A DNA stretch of 64,000 nt from Aphidius gifuensis (GCF_014905175.1 NC_057793.1:7688001-7752000); one strand, 5' to 3'. Numbered from the stretch's first letter, positions 37,518 through 49,494 are shown. The notes: generated by a model from the letters alone, not told the origin. Program-made: numbers and translations.

Positions 37518-38690
37518 GGAATATTAAATTAAATTCAGATTAAAAAATTTCCACTCAATTAAAATTTAATAATTTTTTTAATATAATAAATAATACACTG
37601 TACACGTTTATTGTTAAAGGTAATTTATCTTTTTTTTTTATTGATAAAAAAATTGAGTCAATGAGTGGTTGCTTTGTCAGGTACCACACTCGAATGACGA
37701 ATGAGATACAAGATGTTTGCTGATATTCGAAATGACGGTAATGATATCTCCCACTTGAATTTACTTGTACACTTTTTTTTTATTTTTCTTTTTTATTTAA
37801 TAATCTATTTTTTATTGTTATTATTTTTTGTATTCCGTATACGATATTTGCATTAATTAAGTATAGTCAAATGAAAAATTTCGATTGCTGAGGTGATATC
37901 CTTGGACATTTCTCCAGCTTCCGGCAAATCCTGTATATTTAATTAATAATATATTGATGTGATAATATTATTGTTTGAAATTATTAACTATACAGGATAT
38001 GACGAAGAAAAAATTTAATTTGACAATTGAACATGTGTTTGATGCACTATTAATTTTAATAGACAAGGTTGTTGATTATCATTTGAAATATAAAATATAT
38101 TCAAGAAAAAAATTAACTTGAAAATATAAATAATTTATGGCTTTATTATTTTTTAAATGTTTTAAGATTGTATTTATTTATTTGAAAATTATTTATGCAA
38201 TGTTATTTGAAGATTATTTTAATTTGGCTTTTTCCTAAATTTTATTATTCAAAAATAAAGCAAAAAAAAAAAGATATAATGTGTGTTAAGATACATAAAA
38301 CAATGACAGTTATTTTATGCACTTGAGTTTGTTATTAAAAAAAAAAAAGATAATATAATAATGATGACCTCCTCGGACTTGATATGGGTACATTGAGTCA
38401 TTTATTTCAACTGACTAATCTGTTTTTTTTTTTTTACGTCGAAATTATTCATGATTGATAAACAAAAGAAATAAATGAATTGAAATTAATAATTTCGATT
38501 TTGTAATGACATTTACTAGATGATAAACAGCTCTAAATAATATCTAGAAAAATTTCTTGGAGCAATTTTTTGTTTTTAAATATAAGCCAAAGTTAATTAC
38601 AAAAAAAAAAATAATTGTTTTATTTAAAAAAAAAAGTAATTAGGAAAATTTAGCTATGATAAATTTCTATATCTTTTAATTATATTTTGT
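37518..38690. other. Upstream flank of the SV2-like gene
   Basis: Noncoding. A patch around 37665-37760 is less A/T-rich (GGTACCACACTCGAATGACG) and may be the promoter region for the distal first exon. The rest is low complexity with T runs. Confidence 0.4.
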
Positions 38691-38699
38691 TTGATTGTC

Positions 38700-39345
38700 A
38701 GTGCCCGACGGAACTGTTTTATTTTTTCCTAGCAAGAAATTTTTTTAAGATCATTATTCAATTAACCAGAAAAACGTAAATATTTTTCATTACACCACAC
38801 ATTGTCAATGGTACAAAATAATTTGAATAATAATATTTTGGTGTTGATAATTTTAATGAATGAAAACAAATATTATAAATTGTTTCGTTATCAATGCAAT
38901 ATGTTTGTTTAATTATTTTCAACAAGAAGATTTAATGTTGCATTATGTGATTCAATAGCAATATCAGATATTTTTATTGATGGTACAACAGAATATGTAT
39001 TTATAATTATATTTGAATAAAATCTTTACGTATTAATACATTCCCTGGACCTGTATCAGTACCACCAGTCACCACCAGTCACCACCAAGTCAACCAGCCT
39101 CAAAAGCATTCATAACTTTCAGTTTTTTTTATAACAACATCAATTTCTACAGCAACTAATTTAGCACCTTGATAATCTTTTGCCCAATCATTAGCAGCAT
39201 CAAACAATCCAAATGCAAAATCATCTGGTCTAAATATTTATCCAACTGTTCTTCATTTTATACTCAATCCATTTCACCTGGTTATCAATCAACAAGAGTA
39301 CCATGTGGTACATATTTACCACCAGATAATTCATTATATAATAAA
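38700..39345 (-). pseudogene. Beta-tubulin processed pseudogene (fragment)
   Basis: Read on the minus strand in shifting frames, the segment follows beta-tubulin from about residue 50 to 270 with no introns. Blocks in order: LYNELSGGKYVPHGTLVD (39341 downward), RPDDFAFGLFDAANDWAK, GAKLVAVEIDVVIKKTESYE, GGTDTGPGNVLI, NTYSVVPSIKISD, HNATLNLLVENN, NETIYNICFHSLKLSTP and PLTMCGVM. Several stops and frameshifts interrupt it, and both the N-terminus and the C-terminal third are missing. The unbroken exon-less alignment suggests an old retrocopy. It is not a functional gene. Confidence 0.85.
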
Positions 39346-39793
39346 CATCACTGATAATTTACCAAAACTATTATATTTATAAAAATCATAATATTTTATT
39401 ATTAAAAAATAATAATAACAGTAGTAAAAAATTTATAAATATATTGAAAATAAAAATGCGGTTAGAAAGAAAAAAAAAAAAATTTCTACAAGCCATATTT
39501 TTTTTTTTATCCAATCAAAATTACTTTGTGTTTTTTTCTTATCAGTGGTATTTTTTTTTTTCTATTTTCTATGCTGATTGGTCTGAGATAATTAATTTTT
39601 TTTTTTTTTTTTTTTTTCGGTGACCAGACAATTTTGTACACATCATCAAATGACGGTAAAAAAAAATCACCCATACACCCATTATAAAGTGGCATGAATA
39701 AAGTTAATCAAGAAAAAAAAAAAATTTAATAATTAGTATTTAATTTTTGTTTGTCAAATTAAATATCAGTGTTGCATAAAAAAATTATAAAAA
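39346..39793. other. Homopolymer-rich spacer before the Rel gene
   Basis: T-run and A-run rich sequence with no exon. The minus-strand open frame at 39695-39507 is driven by a poly-T tract. The short spacer must hold the Rel promoter; no clear core motif is visible. Confidence 0.35.
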
Positions 39794-41621
39794 ATGAATA
39801 ATAAAAAGCCATTTATTTCAATAATGGAACAACCAACAAGTTCAATGAAATTTAGATATCGTTGTGAAAGAAGAAACAACGTAATATATGGAATGAACAG
39901 TACCACTGCAACAAAAACATATCCAACAATTATAATAAACAATTGCAATGGATATCAAAATGGTGTATTATATATATCATGTGTGAGTGAAAAAGAAACC
40001 GGAGGAAAATATCACATGCATCCTCACAAAATTCTCAAAAAAGATTCTGCAGAAAATTGTATAGGATTCAGGATTTTAAAGTTTACAATGAATGATAATG
40101 ATAATAATTTTATTTTCATTGAATGCAAAAATCTTTGTATAGAATATACAAAAAAACATGATGTTGAAAAAGTACTTGAATCATATGAGAGACTAAAATT
40201 TGATCCATTTAAAGCTGGATTTGAACACAAAGATTTATCAAGTAAATCAATTGATCCATCATCAGTTAGAATTTGTTTTCAAGCAATATTGACTAATACT
40301 GATGAAAAAAAATCAATTGTACTTGATCCTGTTGTATCAACAGTCATAAAAAATTATGGTAAAGTTAATTTGTAAAATAAAATAAAAATACAATATATTA
40401 ATTAATAATTTTTTGTTGTTAATAAAAAAACTTTTAATTTTTAGTTGGAAAATATAAATTGAAGATTTATCGATTGAGTCGTCATTCAGCTCTGGCTACT
40501 GGAGGAACAGAATTGACATTGTTGTGCAATAAAGTATCCAAAAATATCAGGGTATTATTTTATCAAAAAGACAATGATGATAATATTATTTGGCAACGTT
40601 ATGCTTATATTATTGATGTTTATCGACAAGTTGCAATAACAATTAAAACACCAGAATATAATGGACTGCAATTTGGAATAATAAAAGTATTTATTCAGCT
40701 TGTAAGAAAAACAGATGGTGTAACAAGTGAACCACATAAATTTGAATTAATTTCAAATAATTTACCTTGTTATAAAAATAAAAAACCATTTCTAAAAGGT
40801 AAACTTGAATTTTTTGAAAAACTTGGATTATTTAAAAAACTTTTGCAAAATAAAAAAAGTAAATATATATATTTATTTTTTATATTAATATTTAATTATT
40901 GTTATTATATTTTTATATTGATTTTATTTTTTTCAGATTCTAGATTATGTGGTGAAAATAATTTTGGAGCGATTGATTTATCAATCACCTCAAAATCTCA
41001 TCCAAGAGCTGTTTCTTTAGTGTCTGCTGCAAGTACACAACACGGGTAATTTTTTTAATATTTATAATTATAATTAAATAATATTTAAAAGTTTGGTAAA
41101 CATGTTTTTTTAATTATTGAATATATTTGTTTTATTCCAGCAGTAATAACAGAACGAATTTAAAAGAAAATGAAACAGTTACATCAGGGTTTTATAAAGT
41201 ACCAAGTCCAAATTATGGACAACATCAACTTCGACACCAACAATTTGTACAACAACGTCAATATGGCCAATTAAATTTCCCATCTCATCATCAGCAAATT
41301 ATTAATCACCACAATTTGAGAATGATTCAACAAAATAAAAATTATACAGCTCAAAATGTTGGTGAACATAATCAACAAGAATTTGTTCAAACTAATTTAT
41401 CAAACAAAGATGAAAATACTGAAACAGCTGATGAATTAAAAAAAATTATGAAATTTCTAGTTAATGAAATAAAAAATGATGATTTTGTTCAACCCAATAC
41501 TCACAATTATAATGTTGAACAAGCAACTCAGTCAACATCATCTTGTCGTCCATCAACATCACGTGTTGATACATATTATCTAAATTTTTTAAAATTTCTA
41601 GCAGCAATAAAAATTTTATAA
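39794..41621 (+). CDS. Divergent Rel-homology (Dorsal-type NF-kappaB) transcription factor
   Basis: Predicted Rel/NF-kappaB protein of the Toll-Dorsal branch. Exons 39794-40358, 40445-40858, 40937-41045 and 41141-41621 join in phase to 522 residues. The Rel DNA-binding domain covers about residues 10-185: KFRYRCERRNNVIYGMNS, KTYPTIIINNCNG, HPHKIL, LKFDPFKAGFEHKDL, SSVRICFQAIL, VVSTVI. The dimerisation IPT domain follows (KIYRLSRHSALATGGTELTL, CNKV, RQVAITIKTPEYNGL, KVFIQLVRKTDGVTSEPHKF). The tail is Gln/His/Asn-rich with no ankyrin repeats, unlike Relish. The recognition loop is unusual: the family has RYxCEGRSAG, here it is RYRCERRNNV. The Dorsal phosphosite region RRPSD is RKTDG. It reads as a fast-evolving Dorsal-like paralogue rather than the canonical gene. 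Confidence 0.85.
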
Positions 41622-41992
41622 ATTTGACTTGTTTATTTAATAAATATTTTTCCAGTTTTAGCTGTAATAATTTACAATAAAAAAAAATATGCCAGTTTTC
41701 ATTTAAATAGCCTGAATAATCTATTATTTATCTACAATAAGTGATATTGTTTTTAAAAAGTACAGCTTCAAAAAAAAAAAGAGATTTTAATTCACTTTAA
41801 TTAATGTTCGCTTTGGTCTTTTTAAATATAAAAAAAATGGCTACTGTTTGCTTTCTCAGTGCCTCATACGGCTTCCTCGAGACACTAAATCATCTGTGAC
41901 ACACACAAAAGTCAAAACGCATTGTTGACATCTTCAACTATAAACATTTAATTATAATAATTAATAAATGTCATAAAACAAAATAAAACAAA
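41622..41992. other. Spacer between the Rel gene and INTS2
   Basis: About 370 noncoding bases that serve as 3' flank of the Rel gene and promoter of INTS2. A less A/T-rich block at 41855-41935 (CTTCCTCGAGACAC) is the probable promoter-proximal sequence; no TATA box is evident. Confidence 0.4.
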
Positions 41993-44900
41993 ATGCAATT
42001 TAATGCAACAGTATCACCTCGTGTATTTGCTGCAATTCAAAATGTCAATATTAAAGAACTATCCGAGTGTTCGCAAAAAGAAATACGTCCAATATTACCA
42101 TGTCTTGTACGTATGAGTTTAATATTATCAGTTGATATAACAAAAGATTGTGTTGAAGCAAGAAAAGAAATATTAACAATATTATCTGGTATTGAATCAG
42201 TTAATTCAATAATTGCATTATTGTCAATTGATTTTCATGCACTTGAAACTGATGTTAGAAGAGAACAACAATTGAGGTTAGTTTATCATTTTAAAAATTA
42301 TAATAATTGTTACATGTTATATATTTGATATTAATTAAAAATATGTATATATTAAATTTTCAGACAAAAATTGGGTAATACACAAAGTGACAGTGTTCTT
42401 GCACAATCATTACAAAGTGGTCTTGCTTTAGAATTTGAACGTAGTGAATCAACAAGACGTATACGTTTAGTATTGAGTGAACTATTATTTGTAACATCAC
42501 AAATACATGAATATCAAAAAAATAATGAATTTTTAATAAAACAATCAGATTTATTTGACAATGCAGTATATATGGAAGAAATAAGTTTTGTAATATGTAT
42601 TGCATTAGCTGAATTACCAGCATTGCTATCAATAAAAGATATTGTAGAAACATTGCTACATGTTAAACATGGTCCAGATATAATATGTTGGATTGTTGCT
42701 AATAGTCCAGATAGTTTTACTGAAGTATGTACACATTTAATAAATAATGGTGAACGTCAAGAAGAATCATCAATTGGTAAAATACGTACACAAACATTAA
42801 TAATGCTTTGTCAAATGAATCCAATTCAATCATTAGCAATACGTGGTAAATGTGTTGAATTATGTAGAATGCCAGCATTAGCAATGACACTATGTCTTGA
42901 ACATATTGGTGATAATAATAATAAAATTGATAATGATATTGTTGCATTTGTATCAGGTTTATTACTTGGTAGTGATCAACAAGTTAGACAATGGATTGCA
43001 ATGTTTATTAGAAATGGACAAAAAAAAAAAGGTGAATCATATATTGCATTACAATCATTGAGAAATGAATTATTAACAAGACTTGGTTCAATAATAACAA
43101 TTAAAAAAGATCCAAATTCACAAATAAAAACATCAATACTTGATGAAAAAAAAGTTGTTAAAGCATCAGCATTATTACGTCTTTATTGTGCATTACGTGG
43201 TATTGGTAGTATAAAATTTCAAGATGATGAAATAACAATGATTGTACAATTATTAACATCACATCCACCACCATCATCAGCTGGTGTACGTTTTGTATCA
43301 CTTGGTTTATGTATGTTAATAGCATGTCCATCATTAATTAGTAATAATAATAATCTTGAAAAAAAATGTATTGAATGGGTACAATGGCTTGTACGTGAAG
43401 AATCATATTTTGTTAATGATAATAATGCTAGTTTTGGTGAAATGTTATTATTAATGGCAATACATTTTCATAGTAATCAGTTAACAGCAATATGTGATCT
43501 TGTATGTTCAACATTAGGTATGAAAATAATAATAAGACCAAATAATTTAACACGTATTAAACAAATATTTATGCAAGATATATTTACTGAACAAGTTGTA
43601 ACATCACATGCTGTTAAAGTACCAGTAACACCAAATTTAAATGCAAATATTAGTGGTTTTTTACCAGTACATTGTATACATCAATTATTAAAATCACGTG
43701 CATTTGCTAAACATAAAGTACCAATTAAAAATTGGATATATAAACAAATATGTAATAGTATACATCCATTACATCCAGTTTTACCATGTTTAATTGAAGT
43801 TTATGTTAATTCAATACTTGTTGTTAATAATAATAATAACAATAATAATAATAATAATAATAGTAATAATAAAACAGGTGAATATACAACAAATAAACCA
43901 ATAACTGAAAATGAAATTAGAAAAGTATTTCAAAATTCTGTATTTGGTGAAAATTTTGATAATAAAAAAACAGTAAAAAATAATTTATTATTAACTATTG
44001 ATAATGATGATGGTGATAATAAAAATAATAAAAATGATATTATTGATACAACAAAACCATCATTAACATCACAATTATTATTATTATATTATTTATTATT
44101 ATATGAAGATGTTAGATTAACAAATATGCATACATTTATTGGACAAGGTAAAAAAATTAAATCATATTCAAGTTCATTTTTAGCTGAATTACCAATTAAA
44201 TATTTATTACAACAAGTACAAAGAGATCATATTAGTTATGGTGGTTTATTTTCACCATTATTACGTTTATTAGCAACTCATTTTCCTCATTTATCACTTG
44301 TTGATGATTGGCTTGATGATGAAATGATGATTAATATTGAAACAACAAATTATGAAAATGTTATTATAAATGATACAACAATTATTGAAGCATTTGGACA
44401 TATTGAAACATGTCCATCAAGAACTGGTAGATTATTGAGACAATTAATGTCAATGAAACCAACAGATATATGGCCACATTCATCAACTCTTATACATTAT
44501 TTAAAAGTATTATTAAATGACAATGTACCAAGATATATACAAGAATTATATAAAAAAGTATGGCTAAGATTAAATATGGTATTACCAAGATGTTTATGGG
44601 TTATGTCTGTTAATGCATTATTAATTGAAAATCCAAATGTTGAAAATGTTAAATTAACACAAGATAATATTATACTTGATCCATTACAAGTATTAAGATG
44701 TGATACAAGAGTATTTAGATGTGCTCCTGTATTATCAATAATATTAAGAATATTACAAGCAACATTAGCAGCATCAAGATCACAATTATCACGACATATG
44801 CAAGATAGACCACTTACTGATAAAAGTGGACAATTAACAAGTGAAAATGAACGTGAAGATTTAAGAACAGCACTTGTTGCTGGACAAGAAAGTGCTGCTG

Positions 44901-45575
44901 TACAAATATTATTAGAAAGTTGTTTAGAAATTAATGATGATAAAATAATAGCTGGACAAATGTGGTCATTGAGAGAAATAAGAAGTGTTGTATGTTCATA
45001 TTTACATCAAGTTTTTATAAGTGATCCATCATTAGCTAAACTTGTACACTTTCAGGTAATTAAAATAATTTTTTTTTTATTTATAATAATGATAATTTAT
45101 TTATTAAATAATTTTATTTTAGGGTTATCCAAGAGAATTATTGCCAATAACTGTTTCTGGAATTCCATCAATGCATATATGTCTTGATTGGATACCAGAA
45201 TTATTATCACAACCAGAACCAGAAAAACAAGTATTTGCTGTTGATCTTGCATCACATCTTGCTGTACAATATGCATTACCAAAAGCATTGAGTGTATCAC
45301 GTCTTGCAATAAATACACTGATAACATTACTTGGTGTATTACCAGCAAAAGATCGTATTGTATTATTTATGCCAGTTTTATCATCATTAACTAGAATATG
45401 TTTAGCATTTCCACCACTTGCTGATGAAACAATTAATCTTTTATTACAACTTGGTAGAGTTAGTTCAGCACAAGCAGCACTTGGTGATAAATCAGCTGAA
45501 ATATTATGTCAAAATGTCAATTCAACATTTGGTGATCTTTTACAAAAATCTGTTCTTCAAAATAGAATATATTAA
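41993..45575 (+). CDS. IntS2: Integrator complex subunit 2
   Basis: Core subunit of the nuclear Integrator complex, which cleaves snRNA 3' ends and attenuates RNA polymerase II transcription. Exons 41993-42276, 42364-45055 and 45123-45575 join in phase to 1142 residues, matching the family (about 1200). Conserved stretches: LPCLVRMSLIL, SVNSIIALLSIDFHALETD, EFERSESTRRIRLVLSELL, DSFTEVCTHLINNGERQ, LRLYCALRGIGSI, FGEMLLLMAIHFHSNQLTAI, LVCSTLGMKIIIRPNNLTRI, FTEQVVTSHAVKVPVTPNL, CDTRVFRCAPVL, AKLVHFQGYPRELLPITVSG, IPSMHICLDWIPELLSQPEP. A low-complexity Asn run coded by AAT/AAC repeats (about 43828-43868) and an Asn/Asp-rich stretch interrupt a less conserved loop. The gene looks intact and is convergent with TRAPPC4, 269 bases apart. 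Confidence 0.97.
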
Positions 45576-45844
45576 TTAAATAATTGACTCATTTTTTTTT
45601 TTTTTCTTTTCTTTTCTTTATTTTTTTAAATTTCTAAATATTATTTTATTTTTTTTTTTTCACTTTACATTTATTACTTACTTATTTTATGTTAAAAACA
45701 AAAAAATCATTTTTTTTTTTTAAAATTGTAAATAAATTTTTTCAAAATAAATAATTTTACTTTCTTTTTTATTTACGTATTTTTAAAAAAATTTATATAT
45801 AAAACAAATCTAATTTACTTGTGAAATTAATAAAACTATTTTTG

Positions 45845-46570
45845 TCAGACACTGCTTATACCTGATTTTTCAACAGATTCAAGAAGACAAATTAAATTTG
45901 TTTCAAATAATTCACATCTAATTGGCATTTCAAGTGAATAAAATGGATTTTTTAATGCAAAATCAGCATATAATTCATAAATACGTTTTGTTAATATATC
46001 CATACCAGGTTGTGTTGGTTCAGCAACAACCATAAATTTAACACCAGTTAATGTTTGATAACAATAAAGACGAAATGTATCTGCTTCTAATATTTCAATA
46101 CCCGAACAACGTGGCTCTGGACTTAATTGACTTGCAATTGCAAATAATGGATAAAACATTGATGCAAGAAATATTTTTTCATTTGTTGTCATTTTAGAAC
46201 GACTAAATTTAAGATTTATTGGATAATTTTTTTCATCATCAAGCATTTCAAATACATCTTTACCATCTTCAAGTTCTTTTCCAATAACTAAATTACCATT
46301 AACAGCTGTTAAAATATGTCCAACTAAAATAAACCAACAAAAAAAAAAAAATTAAGCAATTAATATTAATTAAAAAATATATTTATATTATTTACCATTA
46401 ATTCCATCACGTTGTCCAAATGATACAACAATTTTTTTATTTTCATAAACAAGTTTTATATTTAATGGATAACCAAATGTTTTTTCATTATCAACTTTTG
46501 GAACATTATGATCATGATTAAATATTAGACCACCTGATTTTGATACAATATATACACCATAGATAACCAT
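45845..46570 (-). CDS. Trappc4: Trafficking protein particle complex subunit 4 (synbindin)
   Basis: Core subunit of the TRAPP tethering complexes, which act as Rab1/Rab11 exchange factors at ER-Golgi and in autophagy. Two minus-strand exons, 46570-46396 and 46323-45845, join in phase to 217 residues (human protein 219). It has the longin-like synbindin fold: VIYGVYIVSKSGGLIF at the start, EKTFGYPLNIKL, VSFGQRDGINVGHI across the junction, SNEKIFLASMFYPLFAI-type block (TTNEKIFLASMFYPLFAI), CYQTLTGVKFMVVAEP, YADFALKNPFYSLEMPIRCE. Intact. It lies tail to tail with INTS2. Confidence 0.97.
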
Positions 46571-46954
46571 TATTAATAAAGTTAATTAACCTGATGATGA
46601 TTGTTTGTCAACATTCAAATCCAATTGACATTTGACAGCTGATTAAAGTACATGAATGTGTTGGGAGTGTGTATGTGCAGTGTGATGAGCATGTGGTACT
46701 TGTTATGATTCTCAAAGACACCTTGAAAATAATCAATAATCAACCCCTTGAAGTTTATAGGTAATTTTTTTTTAAATAATAAACTTATTTGCAGAATTTT
46801 AATTAATTAATAACAACAAAAAGACATGCAAAAAGATGCCATATTGTTGTGATGGCGCTACTAGACAACGTTGCGGACTGCGGGGGAGACACGTGTGTAT
46901 ATATATCATTAGTGTTTTTTAAATTTAAAATTTTTTTATTTATTTTTGAAAAAT
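46571..46954. other. TRAPPC4 upstream region
   Basis: Noncoding DNA between TRAPPC4 and the duplicated block. A GC-richer patch at 46835-46895 (GATGGCGCTACTAGACAACG) marks the edge of the ordinary gene-bearing DNA; past it the sequence becomes repetitive. Confidence 0.4.
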
Positions 46955-47454
46955 TAATTCAGCAGTAGCATGATAATTTTATTTAATTTTTTTTTTTTTT
47001 CAAATTCAATGTTTAAGATTTTATGAAATATTTTTCGATTATTAAGTATAAATTCTTTAAATCGTTAAGAAAATAATGGTTTTTTGTTTCAATTTATTTT
47101 TTTTTTTATATTTTAACATTAAAAAAAAAATAAAAAATCAACGATTTTGTTGAAATACAGCAACCTACTAGATAACAGCTTTTTTTTTACTTGAGATGTG
47201 CAATAAAGGCGTCCGAATTTTCTCCGGCAAATCATCGGATATTATTTGATTATACTATTTTGTCTAAATAAAGATTATGAAAAAAATAAAAAAACCATCA
47301 ACAGGTGATTAATATTTTTCTATAGTTTGATAACGTATCGATGTAAAAGAAAAATATCAGCTAATTAACAATAATTATTTTTGTCAATAATTTTTTAATT
47401 TATTATATACTCGAAGAACATGAGCAATTATGACCAATTAAAATTTAAAAATTA
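46955..47454 (+). repeat. Accessory-block duplication, unit R1 copy 1
   Basis: Matches 55700-56170 and 61635-62205. Shared markers: TTCAGCAG with CATGATAATTTTATTT, AATATTTTTCGATT, AAATCAACGATTTTGTT, CAGCAAC or CAGCAACG with TACTAGATAA, and TTTTCTCCGGCRAATCATCR. It runs into a foldback repeat end (CTCGAAGAACATGAGCAATT) that is interrupted by the insertion starting at about 47455. Confidence 0.75.
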
Positions 47455-48632
47455 CGGAGGCTAGGAGCCGAAAGGCTCAGCCGCAGTATTGGATTTATCC
47501 CCCCAAAAAAAAAAACGTTCATAACTTCTAAACTAATTGTCGTAAAGACTTCGGATTTGGCTCAAAAGAAGCGGCTCTGGAAATTCTATCGCCCCTAATA
47601 AAAAAAAACATTATCTATTCGGCCATTTATTTTTTTTTCCCAAAAAACGAAAAAAAAAAAATTGCGTTTTTTTTTTTTTTTTTTGCACGAAAAATACTAT
47701 TCGTACGATAAAAATTTATTTAAAAAAGTTATAGAATTTTGAAAAACGATTATTTTAAGCCTAATATGAAACCTCTGCGACTACTCTATTTTGAGTTATG
47801 GCTTGTGCCGTTTTCATTTTTTAGGCAAACGATAACTCATGATGGAATGGTGTTAGAGACTTCATATTAGGCTTAAAACATGCGTATTCGAAAATCCTAT
47901 CGCCTCTACGAAAAAATTTTGATCTATGAATCATATTTTTCATAAAAATTAAAAAAAAAACGTTTTTTTTTTTTTTTTAAATTTAGTTTTTTTAAAAAAA
48001 AAAAAAAGTGACTGAACAGATAATGCTCTTTCTCATGAAGGGCGATGGAGTTTCAGAAGACGCGTTGTTTGAGCCTAATACGAAGTCTCTACTACAATTT
48101 TATCAAAAGTTATTGCATTCCTAGTTTTCGAGTAATTTCTGAAAAACGCTCTAACTTTCGACAAAATCGTCCTAGATACTTTGTATAAGACTTAAAAAGC
48201 ATGTGTGGTGAAATCCTACAACTTTTAGTCGAAACTTTTTTCAAAAAAAATTATAGTTTTCATAAAATAGTAAAAAATAGAATTTTTGAAATATTTTTGT
48301 CTCTTTTGTTTCAAAAATAGAAAAGAATTGACTATTGTAATGAAGATAAACTCCTCAAGGGGCGATAGAGTTTTAAAAACCACGTTTTTTGAGCTTAATA
48401 TGAAGTCATTCCGTTGATTCTAACAGAAGTTATAGCTTGCCTTAACTTGAACAAAAAAAAAAAAAAAAAAATTCGATTTTCAGAAAAATAAAAAAAAATG
48501 TACTATTATTGTATTGTTACTTTTAAAAACCATTTAAGAGATAAAATTTAACACGGCCCTAGCCGGAGTATTGAAAATTTTTAATTTTCAACGGTAACGC
48601 GGGCCACACGCCCCAACAAACGTTACCAGATC
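47455..48632 (+). mobile_element. 1.2-kb insertion with six alternating inverted modules
   Basis: A GC-richer block interrupts a foldback repeat that is continuous elsewhere (compare 62145-62215). It opens CGGAGGCTAGGAGCCGAAAG and ends AACGCGGGCCACACGCCCCA plus a short tail. Inside are six related modules of about 85-100 bp in alternating orientation. Reverse: about 47516-47600, 47826-47925, 48140-48235. Forward: about 47725-47820, 48035-48135, 48350-48445. The shared core is GGGCGATAGAGTTTT, then a purine/pyrimidine mix, then TGAGCCTAATATGAAGTCTC, then AAGTTATAGC. The same-strand period is about 315 bp. No protein-coding frame is present. The class of element is not recognised. Confidence 0.65.
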
Positions 48633-49065
48633 TTTTTTACAATTATTTTCATTATTTTTTTTTTATAATAATTATACAAGGCACTTTATGTTTATTTGTA
48701 ATTTTTCAAATTTAATTATTCATGATTGCTAGCGTTCTTCGAGTAAATAATGTTTGAATAAATATAAATTTATTTTTACAGTTTACAATATTTATTTGAA
48801 TTTTGATATAACATTTTTGGAAAATTACTTGCTGATTAACAGCATCAATTGAAACATCATTAATAAACAATTTAAATTTTATGAATATCCTGATAATTAA
48901 ATTGTAATTTTATCTGTAAATTGTAAAGTTATTGTTAAATTGAAAGTATAATAATAATAATAATAATGATAAGCTGGAGACTTTAACCTTTGCCAATTAT
49001 ATATCATGATTTTATAAAATATAAACTTTTTACTTATTACCATTGATATATTTGATAATTAATCA
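48633..49065 (-). repeat. Second half of the interrupted foldback repeat and 3' flank of peptide gene 1
   Basis: Continues the foldback repeat on the reverse strand (TTACAATTATTTTCATT, then GCGTTCTTCGAGTAAATAA). It is followed by a stretch that is the reverse complement of the 3' flank of peptide gene 2 (about 50520-50640; markers CATCAATTGAAACATCATTA and ACATTTTTGGAAAATTACTT). It then carries an (ATA) microsatellite near 48950-48970 shared with the other peptide loci. Confidence 0.7.
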
Positions 49066-49359
49066 TTAAAACCAAAAACATATACCCGCACATTTCCAAC
49101 ATTCATGGCAATCTTTTTCGGAGACACATGCAGTTGCGTTTGGGCCATCGTCTTTTTTAGAATAGCACCACATGTGTATAGGAGTTGCACATGTTGTCCA
49201 ACATTTCCCGTTGTCACATCCATATCTTGGCAAACATCCATTTACACGAGGGTCCCACACTCTCACCCTTTCAGCACCAGAATATGGTAATGAATTTGCA
49301 CAAAAAAGTGTACTCAAGGCAAAAATTATTATTATTACCAATATTATTATGTTTTTCAT
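49066..49359 (-). CDS. Ten-cysteine secreted peptide, paralogue 1
   Basis: Small secreted protein of 97 residues; family not recognised, function unknown. A signal peptide covers about residues 1-24 (MKNIIILVIIIIFALSTLFC). The mature part holds ten cysteines in the frame C-x5-C-x4-C-x3-C-x7-C-x12-C-x5-C-x2-C-x2-C-x3-C and ends FWF. Conserved features are KCW, MWCYSKKDDGPNAT (one N-glycosylation sequon), DCHECWKCAGICFWF. The start Met follows an AG acceptor directly (AG at 49361-49360), with a candidate donor (GTAAAT) at 49498, so a noncoding first exon is likely. It diverges from paralogue 2 across a large palindrome. A defence, venom or other extracellular peptide is possible; the sequence does not decide. 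Confidence 0.8.
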   Translation of the reverse strand: MKNIIILVIIIIFALSTLFCANSLPYSGAERVRVWDPRVNGCLPRYGCDNGKCWTTCATPIHMWCYSKKDDGPNATACVSEKDCHECWKCAGICFWF

Positions 49360-49494
49360 CTAAAATTAATTATTTGAAAAAAATTTGAAATATAATAAAA
49401 TGATCAAATACTTTTAATTAAAAAAAAACAAAAAAATTTTATTAATATATCATTTTTAAATTAATATATTTAATTTTATACATGGATTATAGAT

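Noticed and set aside
39169..39354. Plus-strand 61-codon open frame
   Set aside because: It lies antisense to the beta-tubulin pseudogene, which explains its composition.
42371..42653. Long antisense frames across INTS2
   Set aside because: They are shadows of AT-biased codons in the real INTS2 exon.
43826..43868. AAT/AAC run in INTS2 considered as a frameshift or assembly problem
   Set aside because: The frame stays open on both sides and conserved INTS2 blocks resume, so it is an in-frame Asn-rich insertion.
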